Shown: in pieces, positions 52,625 to 63,680 of the stretch
Layout of the letters: each line of letters begins with the position of its first letter
Numbering within the stretch: position 1 is the first letter of the stretch
Origin: Sphingomonas sp.
GTDB taxonomy: Bacteria > Pseudomonadota > Alphaproteobacteria > Sphingomonadales > Sphingomonadaceae
NCBI GenBank assembly: GCA_019635535.1
Contig: JAHBZH010000001.1
Coordinates: forward strand, 1-64,000
Direction: 5' to 3'
Length of the DNA: 64,000 nt
Notes under the pieces: generated by a model
What the model was told of the DNA's origin: nothing
Seen by the model: only the letters and a program-made list of their open reading frames with translations
Databases searched by the model: none
Program-made: the position numbers and the translations under genes

Positions 52625-53198
52625 AACCGAAACGCCCGCCGCCGAGCCGGCCCCGGCGCCTGTCGCGCCGCCCGCCGCACCGGACGACTGGAAACTGAAG
52701 CGCAACCGCTCGGTCGCCTTCGTCATCGCCTTCCTGGTCTTCGTCTTCGATCAGGCGGTGAAGTGGGTCGTCATCCATCCGCTGAACCTGCGGAACCAGC
52801 CCGACGGCGTGATCGGCCTTGTCTCCTTCTTCGATCTGCGCTGGGTGGAGAACCGGGGCGTCTCGCTCGGCCTCTTCTCGGCCGGGACGGACGGCGGACG
52901 CTGGCTGCTGGTCGCGCTCACCGCCGCGATCGCGATCTTCGTCGCCGTCTGGATGTGGAAGGAGAAGCGCCGCGACGATTCGGCGGCGCTCGCCCTCGTG
53001 CTCGGCGGCGCGCTGGGGAATATCCTGGATCGGGCACGCTTCGGCTATGTCGTCGACTATGCCGATCTGCATTTCGGCGAATGGCGGCCTTTTTTGGTCT
53101 TCAATGTCGCCGACGCCGCGATTACCATCGGTGTGCTGCTTTTGCTTGTCCGCGCGCTCCTGATGCGCGATGGCAAGGACAAGAAGAAGGAATCGTAA
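52617..53198 (+). CDS. lspA: Lipoprotein signal peptidase (signal peptidase II)
   Basis: The 193-residue inner-membrane aspartyl protease cleaves prolipoproteins before the lipidated cysteine. The two catalytic aspartates are in GNILDRARFGYVVDY and VFNVADAAITIG. Four membrane segments are predicted. An N-terminal cytoplasmic extension of about 35 Ala/Pro residues makes it longer than the usual 160-170. It overlaps ileS by 8 bases. Several lipoproteins in this window (bamB, DUF3035, the methyltransferase) are its likely substrates. Confidence 0.95.
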   Translation: MAETETPAAEPAPAPVAPPAAPDDWKLKRNRSVAFVIAFLVFVFDQAVKWVVIHPLNLRNQPDGVIGLVSFFDLRWVENRGVSLGLFSAGTDGGRWLLVALTAAIAIFVAVWMWKEKRRDDSAALALVLGGALGNILDRARFGYVVDYADLHFGEWRPFLVFNVADAAITIGVLLLLVRALLMRDGKDKKKES

Positions 53199-53202
53199 AG
53201 CC

Positions 53203-53613
53203 ATGCGTCTCGCTCATCTCGTCCTGGCCGGCGGCGTCGCCGCGATGCTCGCCGGTTGCGCCGGCGGCGGTCCGTTCAACCGTAACCGCCCCGACGAATT
53301 CGCGGTGGCGCGCAATCCGCAGCTCGTCGTCCCGCCCGAATTCGCGCTGACCCCACCCCGTCCGGGCGAGGCCGATCAGGGGGCCGATCCGCGCGCCCAG
53401 GCGCTCCAGGCGCTGTTCGGCGGACCGCAGCCGCGCAGCGCGGTGGAGAACAATCTGCTCCAGCAGGCCGGCGTCGATCGTGCCGCGCTCGGCGCCCGCT
53501 CGGTCGCCGGCGATCCGCGGACCGCCGTGGTCAATCGCGGCGCGCTGGTCCAGACCATGCTCCAGCTGCCGCAGGGCGATGGCCAGGAAGCGGCGGTCAG
53601 CACCCCTCAATAA
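53203..53613 (+). CDS. DUF3035 family lipoprotein
   Basis: The 136-residue product has a lipoprotein signal, VAAMLAGC, with C19 as the modified cysteine. The following region RPDEFAVARNPQLVVPPEFALTPPRPG is the DUF3035 hallmark. The C-terminal half is alanine- and glutamine-rich and probably disordered. It starts 4 bases after the lspA stop, an arrangement common in alphaproteobacteria. The function is unknown; association with envelope proteins is likely from its lipid anchor and gene context. Confidence 0.9.
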   Translation: MRLAHLVLAGGVAAMLAGCAGGGPFNRNRPDEFAVARNPQLVVPPEFALTPPRPGEADQGADPRAQALQALFGGPQPRSAVENNLLQQAGVDRAALGARSVAGDPRTAVVNRGALVQTMLQLPQGDGQEAAVSTPQ

Positions 53614-53620
53614 GCGGCGA

Positions 53621-54367
53621 CTAGAACCGCAGCGACAGCGAGGCGACCAGTCCCGCATCCTGCCCGCGCGTCGCGGGCAGATCCGTATCCACATAGCTGA
53701 GGCCGATTTCGGCGGCGGGCAGGCCCAGCACGCTGAGCTGGTGCCGGACGCCCAGCGTCCAGTTCCAGTAGCTGCCGAACGCACCCCAGTCCTGCCGCCC
53801 GGCCTGCGCGGTGAAGCGCCACGGGCGGAAGGGCACGCTCACGTCCACCTGTCCGAACAGATAGAGCATGTCCTCGCCGCCCGTCCCATCCTGCGCGGGC
53901 GCATATTTGGCGCCGCCGGTGAGCTGGGCCGGGCCGATCAGCCAGGACAGCGACGCATAAGGCTCGACATGGTCGGTCGCCCCCTCGCCCCCGGCGAAGG
54001 CGTAGTAAAGCAGCCCCGCGTCGAGATCGAAGCCGCCGCCAAGGTCGGCGCGCCAGCCCGCATAGAGATCGAGCTGGACGTCGCCCAGATCGCCGAAACC
54101 CGGATCGCGGGCGCGGAACGGATCGGTCCCCTTCAGGGTGGTACCGCGCGCGCCGGCATACAAGCCGCGGTCGTGGGCGAGGGTGAAAGAGACCTGCGCC
54201 GCCGGATCCTCGTCCGACCGGGAAATGCCCCGAAAGCGATAATCGGTGACGACCAGGGCCTCCCCGGACAGGGCGAAACCGCCCGTCGATCCGGTCGGTT
54301 CCGCCTCCTGCGCGAAGGTGGGCACGGCGCCAAAAAAAAGGGCGGCGAAGGTGTAGGCGCGAAACAT
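53621..54367 (-). CDS. TorF family putative porin
   Basis: The 248-residue product has a signal peptide cleaved after TFAQ (about residue 20). It consists of amphipathic beta-strands and ends in LRF with a C-terminal phenylalanine, as outer-membrane barrels do. The N-terminal ALSGEALVVTDYRFRGISRSDEDPAAQ is the recognition sequence of this family (TIGR02001-like), in which RFRGIS is highly conserved. Substrate and channel properties are unknown. It is convergent with the DUF3035 gene. Confidence 0.88.
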   Translation of the reverse strand: MFRAYTFAALFFGAVPTFAQEAEPTGSTGGFALSGEALVVTDYRFRGISRSDEDPAAQVSFTLAHDRGLYAGARGTTLKGTDPFRARDPGFGDLGDVQLDLYAGWRADLGGGFDLDAGLLYYAFAGGEGATDHVEPYASLSWLIGPAQLTGGAKYAPAQDGTGGEDMLYLFGQVDVSVPFRPWRFTAQAGRQDWGAFGSYWNWTLGVRHQLSVLGLPAAEIGLSYVDTDLPATRGQDAGLVASLSLRF

Positions 54368-54452
54368 GACGAAAGTGCAGGTGCCTCAGCCGTGCTTCCC
54401 GCGCAATGGGCGTTAGGGCTTCGTTAGCGGTGCGCGGGTAGCCTGCCGGGTT

Positions 54453-54809
54453 ATGACGCATCAGGCGCCTCTTCCTCCGGCCTCGCCCGGCGCCGGCCCC
54501 GGCGGCCAGGTCGCGCAGCTGCGCGAGGCGTTGCGGCTCGTCGAGCAGCTCGCCGATCGCCCGCCCTCGGGCGGGCAGGACGAAGCGCTCGACGAAGCGG
54601 CACGACTCAGCGCCGCTTATGACCGCGCCGCGCCCGTCGCCCGCCGCCGCTTCGACGCGCTGGCGGCGGAAACCTCGATCTGGGCGGCCGCCGGTGTGGA
54701 GGCGCTGCTCGCCGCCAATGACGCGGCCGAACCGCCCCGCCGCGCCGCAGGTCGCCTCGCCGAGGCGATCGAGGAAGCGCTGGGCGACCTGTCCGAATTG
54801 CTGGACTGA
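54453..54809 (+). CDS. Small cytoplasmic helical protein of unknown function
   Basis: The 118-residue product is Ala-rich and predicted to be mainly helical, without signal peptide or membrane segment. Acidic residues dominate the C-terminus (AIEEALGDLSELLD). I do not recognise a family. Coding potential is supported by continuous codon usage typical of the genome and by its fit between two convergently flanking genes (3 bases from the metC stop). No strong ribosome-binding site is visible before the ATG, so the start is tentative. Confidence 0.5.
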   Translation: MTHQAPLPPASPGAGPGGQVAQLREALRLVEQLADRPPSGGQDEALDEAARLSAAYDRAAPVARRRFDALAAETSIWAAAGVEALLAANDAAEPPRRAAGRLAEAIEEALGDLSELLD

Positions 54810-54812
54810 GGC

Positions 54813-55993
<1,181 letters not shown>

Positions 55994-55997
<4 letters not shown>

Positions 55998-56836
55998 GCC
56001 GCGCCTTTCGCCTTGGGGGTGTCGCGATCCGCCCCCCATTCCGACCAGCTTCCGTCATAGAGCGCCACGTCGCTCTTGCCGAGCAGCTGCGCGCCCAGCA
56101 GCAGCACGGCGGCGGTGACGCCGGAACCGCAGGTCGTCACCATCGGCTTGGTGAGGTCCACGCCCGCCGCGTCGAAAGCCGCCCGCAGCTCCGCGCCGCG
56201 CTTCATGCTGTTGTCGGCGTTGAACAGGCTGCCCTGCGGCAGGCTCCGCGACCCCGGAATATGGCCGGGCGTCACGCCGGGACGCGGTTCGATCCCCTCG
56301 CCCGCGAAGCGCGCCGCCGAACGGGCATCGACGATGACATGGCTCTCGACGCCGACGAGTCCCAGCACGTCCGCCTTGTCCTTGACTAGTGCCGCGTCGA
56401 GCACGGGCGTGAAATGGCCGCGCCGCGCTTCCGTCACGCCGGCCTCCACCGGCCGCCCCTCGGCCGTCCATTTCTGGAAACCCCCGTCCAGCACCGCGAC
56501 ATGGCGCGCGCCGAACGCTCTCAGCATCCACCAGGCCCGCGCGGCGCTGTGCAGCGGCGAATTGTCATAGACGACGATCCGGTCCCCATCGCCCAGCCCC
56601 AGCGCGCGCGCGCGGCTGGCGAAGAGATGCGCCGGGGGCAGCATGTGCGGCAGCGGGCTGTCCGGATCGGCGATCGCGTCGATGTCGAAGAACATCGCGC
56701 CGGGAATGTGCGCCGCTTCATATTCAGCCCGCGCGTCGCGCCCCGAACCGGGCAGGAAGAAGCTCGCGTCGAGCACGCGCAGGTCGGGCGCGCCCGATTC
56801 GGCCGCCAGCCGGTCGGTCGAGACGAGCGGGCCCAT
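55994..56836 (-). CDS. sseA: 3-mercaptopyruvate sulfurtransferase (rhodanese family)
   Basis: The 280-residue product has two rhodanese domains. The active cysteine is C236 in TTCGSGVTAAVL; the CGSGVT loop is typical of 3-mercaptopyruvate sulfurtransferase rather than thiosulfate-specific rhodanese. The N-terminal domain is inactive but conserved (AHIPGAMFFDIDAIADPDSPLPHMLP). It transfers sulfur from 3-mercaptopyruvate to thiols or cyanide. It is cotranscribed with metC, overlapping by 4 bases, so the two form a sulfur amino acid unit. The S10 peptidase gene ends 4 bases upstream. Confidence 0.93.
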
Positions 56837-56840
56837 CGAT

Positions 56841-58352
56841 TCAGCGCGCCCGGATGAAGGCCCGGATGTCGCGCGACAATTGCGCCCGGTCCTGCTCGCG
56901 GACGTACATCATGTGGCCGGATTCATAATAGGCGAACTGGATGCGGTCCTGCGGAATGCCGGTACGCGACAGCGCATATTCGGCGGCGTAGAAGGGCGTG
57001 GCGAAATCGTAATAGCCCTGACCGACGAAGACTCGCAGGCCGCTATTCTCCCGCATCGCGCGCCCGATATAGGGCGTGACGTTGAGATAGACGTCGTTGT
57101 CGCGGCCGCCGCCGATCCGCCAGTCCCAGGGCTGGACCGAGCCGATCGTCACATAGGAGCGGTCGGTGCGGTAGCCGAGAAACTCGCGGGCATGCTGGTT
57201 GATCGCCGCCGTATAGCCGGCATCGATGCCGAAGAAACTGGGGTCGTTGTCGGGCCGTTCGCCGGCATTGTCATAGTCGCGCCCGGTATAGCGACTGTCG
57301 AGCCGCCCGACGGTCAGTCCCCGGTCGCGCAGCAATTCCTTGTAGAAGCGCGATGGCAGGATGCGCAGGTCGGCATTTTCGATGAAGGTTTCGGAAAGGC
57401 CGGTGAAGCGCGCCAGCTCGCGACGCACCGACGCACGCTCCTCGGCGCCCAGCGCCTGGCCCTGGAGCAGGGCATGGGCATAGGGGCCCCGCGCAAAGCG
57501 CCGCGCTTCCTCGACGAAGGATGCGACCGAGCTCGCCTGCGCCTTGCCGTGATAGAGCGCCGTGGCAGCCATGGTCGGCAGGTTGAGGATGTGCGTGACC
57601 TCGTTGCCCGGCGTGTCCGCCCCCGCGCCGAAATCGAGGATGGTGGAGATGAGCAGCAGGCCGTTCAGCGACACGTCGTTATACGCGCCCTCGAGTTGGT
57701 TCACGACGGCGGCGGTGCGGGTCGTGCCATAGCTTTCGCCGCCCAGATATTTGGGCGAGTTCCAGCGGCCATTGTCGTTCAGCCACAGCCGGATGAACTG
57801 GGCGACCGACTGGGCATCGCGGGTGACGCCCCAGAAGTCCTGCGGGTTGGTGTCGCCCAGCGCGTGGGAGAAGCCGGTGCCGACCGGATCGATGAAGACC
57901 AGATCGGTGACGTCGAGCAGGCTGTGGGGATTGTCGACGATCGGATAAGGCGGCGCGCCGTCGTCGCTCCCATCCGAGGGAATCGCGACGTAGCGCGGGC
58001 CGAACGCGCCCATGTGCAGCCAGACCGAGCCGGAGCCGGGCCCGCCGTTGAACAGGAAGGTGACGGGCCGATTGGGATCGCGCGGCTCGCGGACATAGGA
58101 GGTGGAGAAGATCGCGGCGCGCGGCGTCCCGTCCTCGGCGCGCAGGAAGGTTTCGCCCGCCGTCGCGACATAGCTGATCCGCTGGCCGCCGAACGTGCCG
58201 GTGTGGCGCGTGACCGAGACATTGGGCTCGCGGTCGGCGGGCGGCCCCTTGGTCGCGGCGCGCGCTTCGCCCGAAGGCTGGGCGGCGACAGTGCCGGCGA
58301 GGCCGCCGGACAGGGCGAGGGCGGCGAGGATGGCGAAGCTGCGCTTGTTCAA
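56841..58352 (-). CDS. Exported S10 family serine carboxypeptidase-like protein
   Basis: The 503-residue product has a signal peptide (cleavage after TVAAQ, about residue 25). Its peptidase S10 domain contains the nucleophile S207 in KYLGGESYGTTR, the oxyanion segment LFNGGPGSGSVWLH, and FIDPVGTGFSHA. Catalytic aspartate and histidine lie in the C-terminal part (around VFVGQGYYDFATP and YESGHMMYV). It probably removes C-terminal residues from peptides in the periplasm. Its stop is 4 bases from the sseA start on the same strand. Confidence 0.92.
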   Translation of the reverse strand: MNKRSFAILAALALSGGLAGTVAAQPSGEARAATKGPPADREPNVSVTRHTGTFGGQRISYVATAGETFLRAEDGTPRAAIFSTSYVREPRDPNRPVTFLFNGGPGSGSVWLHMGAFGPRYVAIPSDGSDDGAPPYPIVDNPHSLLDVTDLVFIDPVGTGFSHALGDTNPQDFWGVTRDAQSVAQFIRLWLNDNGRWNSPKYLGGESYGTTRTAAVVNQLEGAYNDVSLNGLLLISTILDFGAGADTPGNEVTHILNLPTMAATALYHGKAQASSVASFVEEARRFARGPYAHALLQGQALGAEERASVRRELARFTGLSETFIENADLRILPSRFYKELLRDRGLTVGRLDSRYTGRDYDNAGERPDNDPSFFGIDAGYTAAINQHAREFLGYRTDRSYVTIGSVQPWDWRIGGGRDNDVYLNVTPYIGRAMRENSGLRVFVGQGYYDFATPFYAAEYALSRTGIPQDRIQFAYYESGHMMYVREQDRAQLSRDIRAFIRAR

Positions 58353-58376
58353 AAGTCTCTCCCTGTTTTCGTCGGA

Positions 58377-59441
58377 TCAGCGAGCCGGAATCCGGCCGGC
58401 CGGCCGCTTCATGTAGAATTCGCCGTAATAGGCTGCGGCGAAGGCTGCCGCCGGGGTCGCGACGATCGCGCCGATCAGCCCGAAGGCGAGCGCGAAGGCG
58501 AGCGTGAAGAAGATGATCAGCACCGGATGGACCTGCATCGTCGCGCCGCGAATCTTGGGCGCCACCACGCTACCGAGGATCTCGTTGCTGACCACGTAGA
58601 AGACCGCGATCCACACTGCCGTCATCGGCCCCTGGCCCAGCGCCAGCACGACCGGCGGGAAGGCCATCACATAGCCGCCGATGCGCGGTATGAAATCGGC
58701 GAAGAAGGCGAGCGCCGCCCAGACCAGCGCGCCGGGCACCTCCATCCAGGTGAGGAAGATCAGCACCGCGATCGCCTGCAGCGCGCCGACCACGAAGCTC
58801 GCCCGCGCCCAGCCGACCACCGAGCGCGCCGCGCGGCGATAGGCGCGCACGCCCGCCGCGCGATGCTCGACCGGCAGGCTGCCGATATAGGCTTTCACGA
58901 TCGGCTCCGGGTCCAGCACGATATAGGCGATGGTGCTGAGGAAGATGATCGTCACCGCGATGCCGCCGACCAGCGAGAGCGAGAAGGTGCCGACGCCGGA
59001 GAAGATATTGAGCGCCGTGGGCACCAGATTGGCGCCGCTGCCGTCCAGCCGCGCGAAGCCCTGCAGGTCGGGATAATTGGCGAGCAGTCCGGCGATCTCG
59101 CGCTCAACCTCGCGGATCAGACCGGGCAGCCCGTTCACCAGCAGCACGACCTGCTCGACCAGGCGGGGAATGACCAGCCAACCCAGCAGCACCAGCGACC
59201 CGAAGAAGAGCAGCAGCACCAGCGGCGCGGCGAAATGGCGCGACATGCCCCGCCGCACGAACCAGTCGACCGGCGCGGCGAGCGCGATCGCGACCACGGC
59301 GGCGAAGAAGAGCAGCAGGATCGCCATCGCGATCTTGGCGAGGAACCACAGGACGACGACCGCCGCCGCGCCCGCCACCACCAGCCCCACCGCCGAGACG
59401 GCGGGGCGCTGCGCTATCGGTTCCGGCGGCGCTTTGGGCAT
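58377..59441 (-). CDS. AI-2E family transporter (PerM-like)
   Basis: The 354-residue product has seven or eight predicted membrane helices with the typical hairpin at the N-terminus (VVVLWFLAKIAMAILLLFFAAVVAIAL region) and a central soluble part (about 110-165). The C-terminal block has AFFADFIPRIGGYVMAFPPV and NEILGSVVAPKIRG. AI-2E family members are secondary transporters, few with known substrates. Some act as Na+/H+ antiporters, others export autoinducer-2-like compounds. It is on the minus strand upstream of the S10 gene (24-base gap). Confidence 0.88.
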   Translation of the reverse strand: MPKAPPEPIAQRPAVSAVGLVVAGAAAVVVLWFLAKIAMAILLLFFAAVVAIALAAPVDWFVRRGMSRHFAAPLVLLLFFGSLVLLGWLVIPRLVEQVVLLVNGLPGLIREVEREIAGLLANYPDLQGFARLDGSGANLVPTALNIFSGVGTFSLSLVGGIAVTIIFLSTIAYIVLDPEPIVKAYIGSLPVEHRAAGVRAYRRAARSVVGWARASFVVGALQAIAVLIFLTWMEVPGALVWAALAFFADFIPRIGGYVMAFPPVVLALGQGPMTAVWIAVFYVVSNEILGSVVAPKIRGATMQVHPVLIIFFTLAFALAFGLIGAIVATPAAAFAAAYYGEFYMKRPAGRIPAR

Positions 59442-59588
59442 GGCGATGGCTTAGGGTCCGCACTCGATATCCGCAATGGTCGTGATCGTCCCTCCGGCCG
59501 GGAAGATTTCGCCCCCGCCTGTCCCGATCGGGCACAGCCGGGACAAGGCGCTTGCCCCGGCGACTGAGGCGGCGTGAAAGTTGGCCGC

Positions 59589-60251
59589 ATGACCAGCGCG
59601 CTGACGAGTCGGAATCTGTGGATCGCGGTGAAGCTCGCCATGTTCGCGGTGGGCGCCGCGCTCCTGTTCCAGTCCGCGCCGCAGCTCGTCTCCGCCACAA
59701 ATCCCGCACCGCAGGCTGTCCCCGCACCGGCGCCGGCGCAGCATGTCCACACCGCGTCCGCAGAGACGCCCGCCGGCACGCCGCGCCTCACCGGCATCGA
59801 CGTCCGGCAGGAGCTGGACGTGCCGCACTGGCTCGGTCCCGGCGAATATGTCTGGGCGGGGGAGACCGCGCCGGCCGAAGGCGAGACGATCGTCGTCGTC
59901 AACCTGCGCGCCCGGGTCCTCTCCGTGTATCGCGCCGGGGTCGAAATCGGCCGCTCCAGCCTGATCTACGGCGCCGACAACAAGCCGACGCCGACGGGCA
60001 GCTTCCCGATCCTGCAGAAGCGTGCCGATCACTGGTCCAACCTCTACGACGCGCCGATGCCGCATATGCTGCGCCTCACCTGGGACGGCGTCGCCGTCCA
60101 CGGCTCGCCCGCGCTGGCCGACGACATGGCGACGCGCGGCTGCGTCGGCCTGCCGCGCGATTTCGCCCGGCTGCTGTTCGATGTCGTGAACGTGGGCGAC
60201 CGCGTGGTGATCTGGGACGGCGAAACCGCGCTCGACGTGTCGCAGGCCTGA
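59589..60251 (+). CDS. L,D-transpeptidase (YkuD domain)
   Basis: The product has about 220 residues, starting at ATG 59589 (a GTG five codons earlier is also possible). The N-terminal hydrophobic segment (about residues 12-33) serves as a signal or anchor. A proline/alanine-rich linker follows and then the YkuD domain, with VAVHGSPALADDMATRGCVGLP containing the catalytic histidine and cysteine (HGx...RGC). Such enzymes make 3-3 cross-links in peptidoglycan or attach lipoproteins to it. It is divergent from the AI-2E-family gene. Confidence 0.9.
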   Translation: MTSALTSRNLWIAVKLAMFAVGAALLFQSAPQLVSATNPAPQAVPAPAPAQHVHTASAETPAGTPRLTGIDVRQELDVPHWLGPGEYVWAGETAPAEGETIVVVNLRARVLSVYRAGVEIGRSSLIYGADNKPTPTGSFPILQKRADHWSNLYDAPMPHMLRLTWDGVAVHGSPALADDMATRGCVGLPRDFARLLFDVVNVGDRVVIWDGETALDVSQA

Positions 60252-60302
60252 TCCGGCGCGGGCCCGCTTGACAGTTTTCCGGCCTCTCTCCACATCCCGC
60301 GC

Positions 60303-60569
60303 ATGACCAACGAACCGATGCTCTGCCCGCTCGATCGCACCCCGCTCACCATGTCGGAGCGGCAGGGGATCGAGATCGATTATTGCCCCACCTGCCGCGG
60401 CGTCTGGCTGGACCGGGGCGAGCTCGACAAGATCATCGAGCGCAGCAACGCGTCCCTCGCCCCGCCGCCGCGCCAGCCCGAGCCGCGCCACGGCCGCGAC
60501 CCGTATCGCGACGACGACCGCCGCTATCCGAAGCGCCGCAAGTCCTTCCTCGAAGAGCTGTTCGACTAG
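60303..60569 (+). CDS. Zinc-ribbon protein (zf-TFIIB family)
   Basis: The 88-residue product has an N-terminal zinc ribbon with CPLDRTPL, then IEIDYCPTCRGVWLDRGEL, where C8, C28 and C31 plus a further residue bind zinc. The C-terminal half is Arg/Asp/Pro-rich, with positive charge, and ends in a short helix SFLEELFD. Proteins of this family are small and of unknown role, possibly binding nucleic acids. It follows the L,D-transpeptidase gene by 51 bases on the same strand. Confidence 0.85.
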   Translation: MTNEPMLCPLDRTPLTMSERQGIEIDYCPTCRGVWLDRGELDKIIERSNASLAPPPRQPEPRHGRDPYRDDDRRYPKRRKSFLEELFD

Positions 60570-60605
60570 GGTGCGTTTGGCACCGCGACGCTCTACAAGG
60601 CGGGC

Positions 60606-61052
60606 ATGACGCTCACCCATCTCGGCCAGCACAGCCCGCTGCCCGCCTCGCCGGACGAGGCGGTGCTGGATTATGTGCCCAATCCCCGCGCGAACGCGCT
60701 GTATCTGGTGCGCTTCGCCGCGCCGGAATTCACCTCGCTCTGCCCGGTCACCGGCCAGCCCGATTTCGCCCATCTCGTCATCGATTACGCGCCCGGCGAG
60801 ACGATCGTCGAATCCAAGTCGCTGAAGCTGTTCCTCGCCGCCTTCCGCAACCATGCCGGCTTCCACGAGGCGGTGACGGTCGGCATCGCCGAGCGGCTGG
60901 CGGCGGAGATGCGGCCGCGCTGGCTGCGCATCGGCGGCTATTGGTATCCGCGCGGCGGCATTCCGATCGACGTGTTCTGGCAGTCCGGCGCCGCGCCGGA
61001 GGGGCTGTGGGTGCCGGACCAGGGCGTCGCGCCCTATCGCGGACGTGGTTGA
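60606..61052 (+). CDS. queF: NADPH-dependent 7-cyano-7-deazaguanine reductase
   Basis: The 148-residue enzyme reduces preQ0 to preQ1 in queuosine biosynthesis. It is the short, unimodular QueF. The active cysteine C46 is in [13 protein letters not shown] with D53, and the NADPH-binding QueF motif is [16 protein letters not shown] long C-terminal strand region follows. Its stop overlaps the panE-like GTG start by 8 bases. Other queuosine genes are not in the window. Confidence 0.96.
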   Translation: MTLTHLGQHSPLPASPDEAVLDYVPNPRANALYLVRFAAPEFTSLCPVTGQPDFAHLVIDYAPGETIVESKSLKLFLAAFRNHAGFHEAVTVGIAERLAAEMRPRWLRIGGYWYPRGGIPIDVFWQSGAAPEGLWVPDQGVAPYRGRG

Positions 61053-62097
61053 GCCTCCCGCCGATCCCCAGATCGTCGTCCACGGCGCCGGCTCGGTCGG
61101 CTGCTGGATCGGCGGTGCGTGGCTGGCCGCGGGCCTGCCCGTATCCTTCGTCGGCCGCCCAAGCGTCCGCGACGAGATCGCCGCCAACGGCCTGACCCTG
61201 ACCGATACCGAGCGCCGCCGGATCGAGCTGCGCCCCGACGAGGTCGGTTTCGCGGTCAATCCCAAGGCGCTGCGCAAGGCCGACATCGTCGCGCTGTGCG
61301 TCAAGAGCAGCGGCACCCAGGCCGCGGCGAAGGAGATCGCCCGCCATGCCCGCAAGGGCATCACCGTCATCAGCTTCCAGAACGGCGTCAGCAATGCCGA
61401 TACGCTGCGCGCCGCACTGCCCCATGCGAAGGTGTTGGCCGGGATGGTGCCGTTCAACGTCGCGCGAATGGGTAATGGCCGCTGGCACAAGGGCGTTGCC
61501 GGCGCGCTCTGGGCCGAGGAGCATGACGCGACGCGCGCGCTCAACGACCGGATCGGCGACAAGCCCGGCAAGATGATCCTGTCCGGCGACATGCCCGGCG
61601 TGATGTGGGGCAAGCTGCTCGTCAATCTCAACAATGCGGTGAACGCGCTGTCGGGCCGCCCGTTGCTCGAGGAGCTGGCGAACCGCGACTATCGCCGGGT
61701 CTGGGCCGCCGCGCAGATCGAGGGGCTGGAGCTGCTCAAGGCGGCGGGGATCGAGCCGGCCAAGCTGGGCCCCTTCCCGCCCCGCCTCTTCCCTCACATC
61801 GTCGGCGCGCCGGACTGGCTGTTCCGGTCGACGGTGCTGAAGCTCTACAGGATCGATGCCGACGCGCGCTCCTCGATGGCCGACGATTTCGCCGCCGGCC
61901 GGCCGACCGAGATCGACGCGCTCAACGGCGAGATCGTCGCGCTCGCCCGCAGGCTGGGGCGCAAGGCCCCGGTCAACGAAGCGATCGTCGCGCTGGTCCG
62001 CCAGGCCGAGGCCGGCGTCGAGCGCGCCTGGGATGGCAAGGACCTGCGCGACCACGTGCTGGCCGGTCATAGGAGCGCGGCCGGATTCGGCTACTGA
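61045..62097 (+). CDS. panE: 2-dehydropantoate 2-reductase family protein
   Basis: The 350-residue product has a Rossmann fold with [18 protein letters not shown] at the N-terminus and the ketopantoate reductase domain. The catalytic lysine is in [18 protein letters not shown], and the second domain ends in [14 protein letters not shown]. It reduces ketopantoate to pantoate with NADPH, the step after PanB. Some members of the family act on other 2-oxoacids, so the gene symbol is provisional. It starts with GTG and overlaps queF by 8 bases. Confidence 0.88.
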   Translation: MVEPPADPQIVVHGAGSVGCWIGGAWLAAGLPVSFVGRPSVRDEIAANGLTLTDTERRRIELRPDEVGFAVNPKALRKADIVALCVKSSGTQAAAKEIARHARKGITVISFQNGVSNADTLRAALPHAKVLAGMVPFNVARMGNGRWHKGVAGALWAEEHDATRALNDRIGDKPGKMILSGDMPGVMWGKLLVNLNNAVNALSGRPLLEELANRDYRRVWAAAQIEGLELLKAAGIEPAKLGPFPPRLFPHIVGAPDWLFRSTVLKLYRIDADARSSMADDFAAGRPTEIDALNGEIVALARRLGRKAPVNEAIVALVRQAEAGVERAWDGKDLRDHVLAGHRSAAGFGY

Positions 62098-63654
62098 TCA
62101 ACGCCCTCGGAACAGCCCGCCGAGCAGGCCGCGCACGATCGAACCGGCCATGCGGTTGACCACCTGGCGCTGGACTGTCTTGCCCAATTGCCGCGCCACC
62201 TGCTCGTGGATCGGCGGATTGCGGCGGCGCTCGCGCTCCAGCCGCGCCGCCTCGCGCTCCTCGGCGATGCGCGCTTTTTCCGCCGCTTTCTCCTCGGCGA
62301 TCCGCGCTTTCTCCGCATCGGCCGCCGCCTGCGCCTCGGCGGCCTGGGTCGCCGCCTGCTCGGCGCGCGCCTTCAGTATCTCGAACGCGCTCTCGCGGTC
62401 CACGACAGTGTCATAGGCATCGCCGATCGGCGAGATCGACTGGATGATCGCCCGCTCCTTCGGTGTCAGCGGGCCGAGCCGCGAGCAGGGCGGGCGCACG
62501 AGCGTCCGCTCGACCGGGGTCGGCGCGCCTTTCTCGTCGAGCGTCGAGACCAGCGCCTCGCCGGTCTTCAATTCGGTGATGACGGTGCGGACATCGACGG
62601 CCGGATTGGTGCGGAACGTCTCCGCCGCCGCCTTGATCGCCCGCTCGTCCTTCGGCGTGAAGGCGCGCAGCGCGTGCTGGATGCGGTTGCCGAGCTGGCC
62701 GGCAATGTCATCCGGAATATCCACCGGATTCTGCGTCACGAAAAACACGCCGACGCCCTTCGAACGGATCAGCCGCACCACCTGCTCGATCTTGTCCTGC
62801 AGCGCCTTGGGCGCGTCGTCGAACAGCAGGTGGGCCTCGTCGAAGAAGAAGACGAGCTTGGGTTTCTCCGGATCGCCAACCTCGGGCAGCTCCTCGAACA
62901 GCTCGGAGAGCAGCCAGAGCAGGAAGGTGGCGTAGAGCCGGGGGCTCTGCATCAATTTGTCGGCGGCGAGGATGTTGACGGTGCCGCGCCCCTGATCGTC
63001 GGTCTTCAGGAAATCCGCGATGGTCAGCGCCGGCTCGCCGAAGAAATGGCCGCCGCCCTGCGAATCGAGCTGGAGGAGCTGGCGCTGGATCGTGCCGACG
63101 GAGGGCCGCGTGACATTGCCGTAGCGCGCCGAAAGATCGGCGGCATTCTCCGCGCAGAAGGCGAGCATCGACTGGAGATCGTCGAGATTGAGCAGCAGCA
63201 GTCCCTGCTCGTCGGCGACGCGGAAGGCGATCGAGAGCACGCCCTCCTGCGTCTCGTTGAGGCCCATCAGCCGGGCGAGCAGCAGCGGCCCCATTTCGGA
63301 GACGGTTGTACGCACCGGATGGCCCTGCTCGCCGAACAGGTCCCAGAACACGACCGGGAAATCGGCATAGGCGTAATCGGTCAGCCCGATCGCCTCGGCC
63401 CGCTCGATCAGCTTGGCATGGGCGGGCGCGCTCGCCGAGCCGGGCATCGCCATGCCGGCCAGATCGCCCTTCACGTCGGCCATGAACACCGGCACGCCGG
63501 CGCGCGACAGACCTTCGGCAAGGACCTGCAGCGTCACCGTCTTGCCGGTGCCGGTCGCCCCGGCGATCAGGCCGTGGCGGTTGGCGAGGCGGAGCAGCAG
63601 GTGCTGCGGCCCGCCTCCGCCCTGGCCGACGAAGATGCGGTCCGGCTGATCCAT
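62098..63654 (-). CDS. HerA-like ATPase, DUF853 (YjgR) family
   Basis: The 518-residue product has a P-loop in [13 protein letters not shown] near residue 36, Walker B in [12 protein letters not shown] (around 265), and the segments [34 protein letters not shown]. This is the DUF853 signature within the FtsK-HerA superfamily. The C-terminus (about 420-480) is a charged coiled coil. Biochemical function of YjgR-type proteins is not established. It is convergent with the panE-like gene, the stops touching. Confidence 0.9.
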   Translation of the reverse strand: MDQPDRIFVGQGGGGPQHLLLRLANRHGLIAGATGTGKTVTLQVLAEGLSRAGVPVFMADVKGDLAGMAMPGSASAPAHAKLIERAEAIGLTDYAYADFPVVFWDLFGEQGHPVRTTVSEMGPLLLARLMGLNETQEGVLSIAFRVADEQGLLLLNLDDLQSMLAFCAENAADLSARYGNVTRPSVGTIQRQLLQLDSQGGGHFFGEPALTIADFLKTDDQGRGTVNILAADKLMQSPRLYATFLLWLLSELFEELPEVGDPEKPKLVFFFDEAHLLFDDAPKALQDKIEQVVRLIRSKGVGVFFVTQNPVDIPDDIAGQLGNRIQHALRAFTPKDERAIKAAAETFRTNPAVDVRTVITELKTGEALVSTLDEKGAPTPVERTLVRPPCSRLGPLTPKERAIIQSISPIGDAYDTVVDRESAFEILKARAEQAATQAAEAQAAADAEKARIAEEKAAEKARIAEEREAARLERERRRNPPIHEQVARQLGKTVQRQVVNRMAGSIVRGLLGGLFRGR

Positions 63655-63680
63655 ACGCCTACCCCCTGTTCATTCCGGCA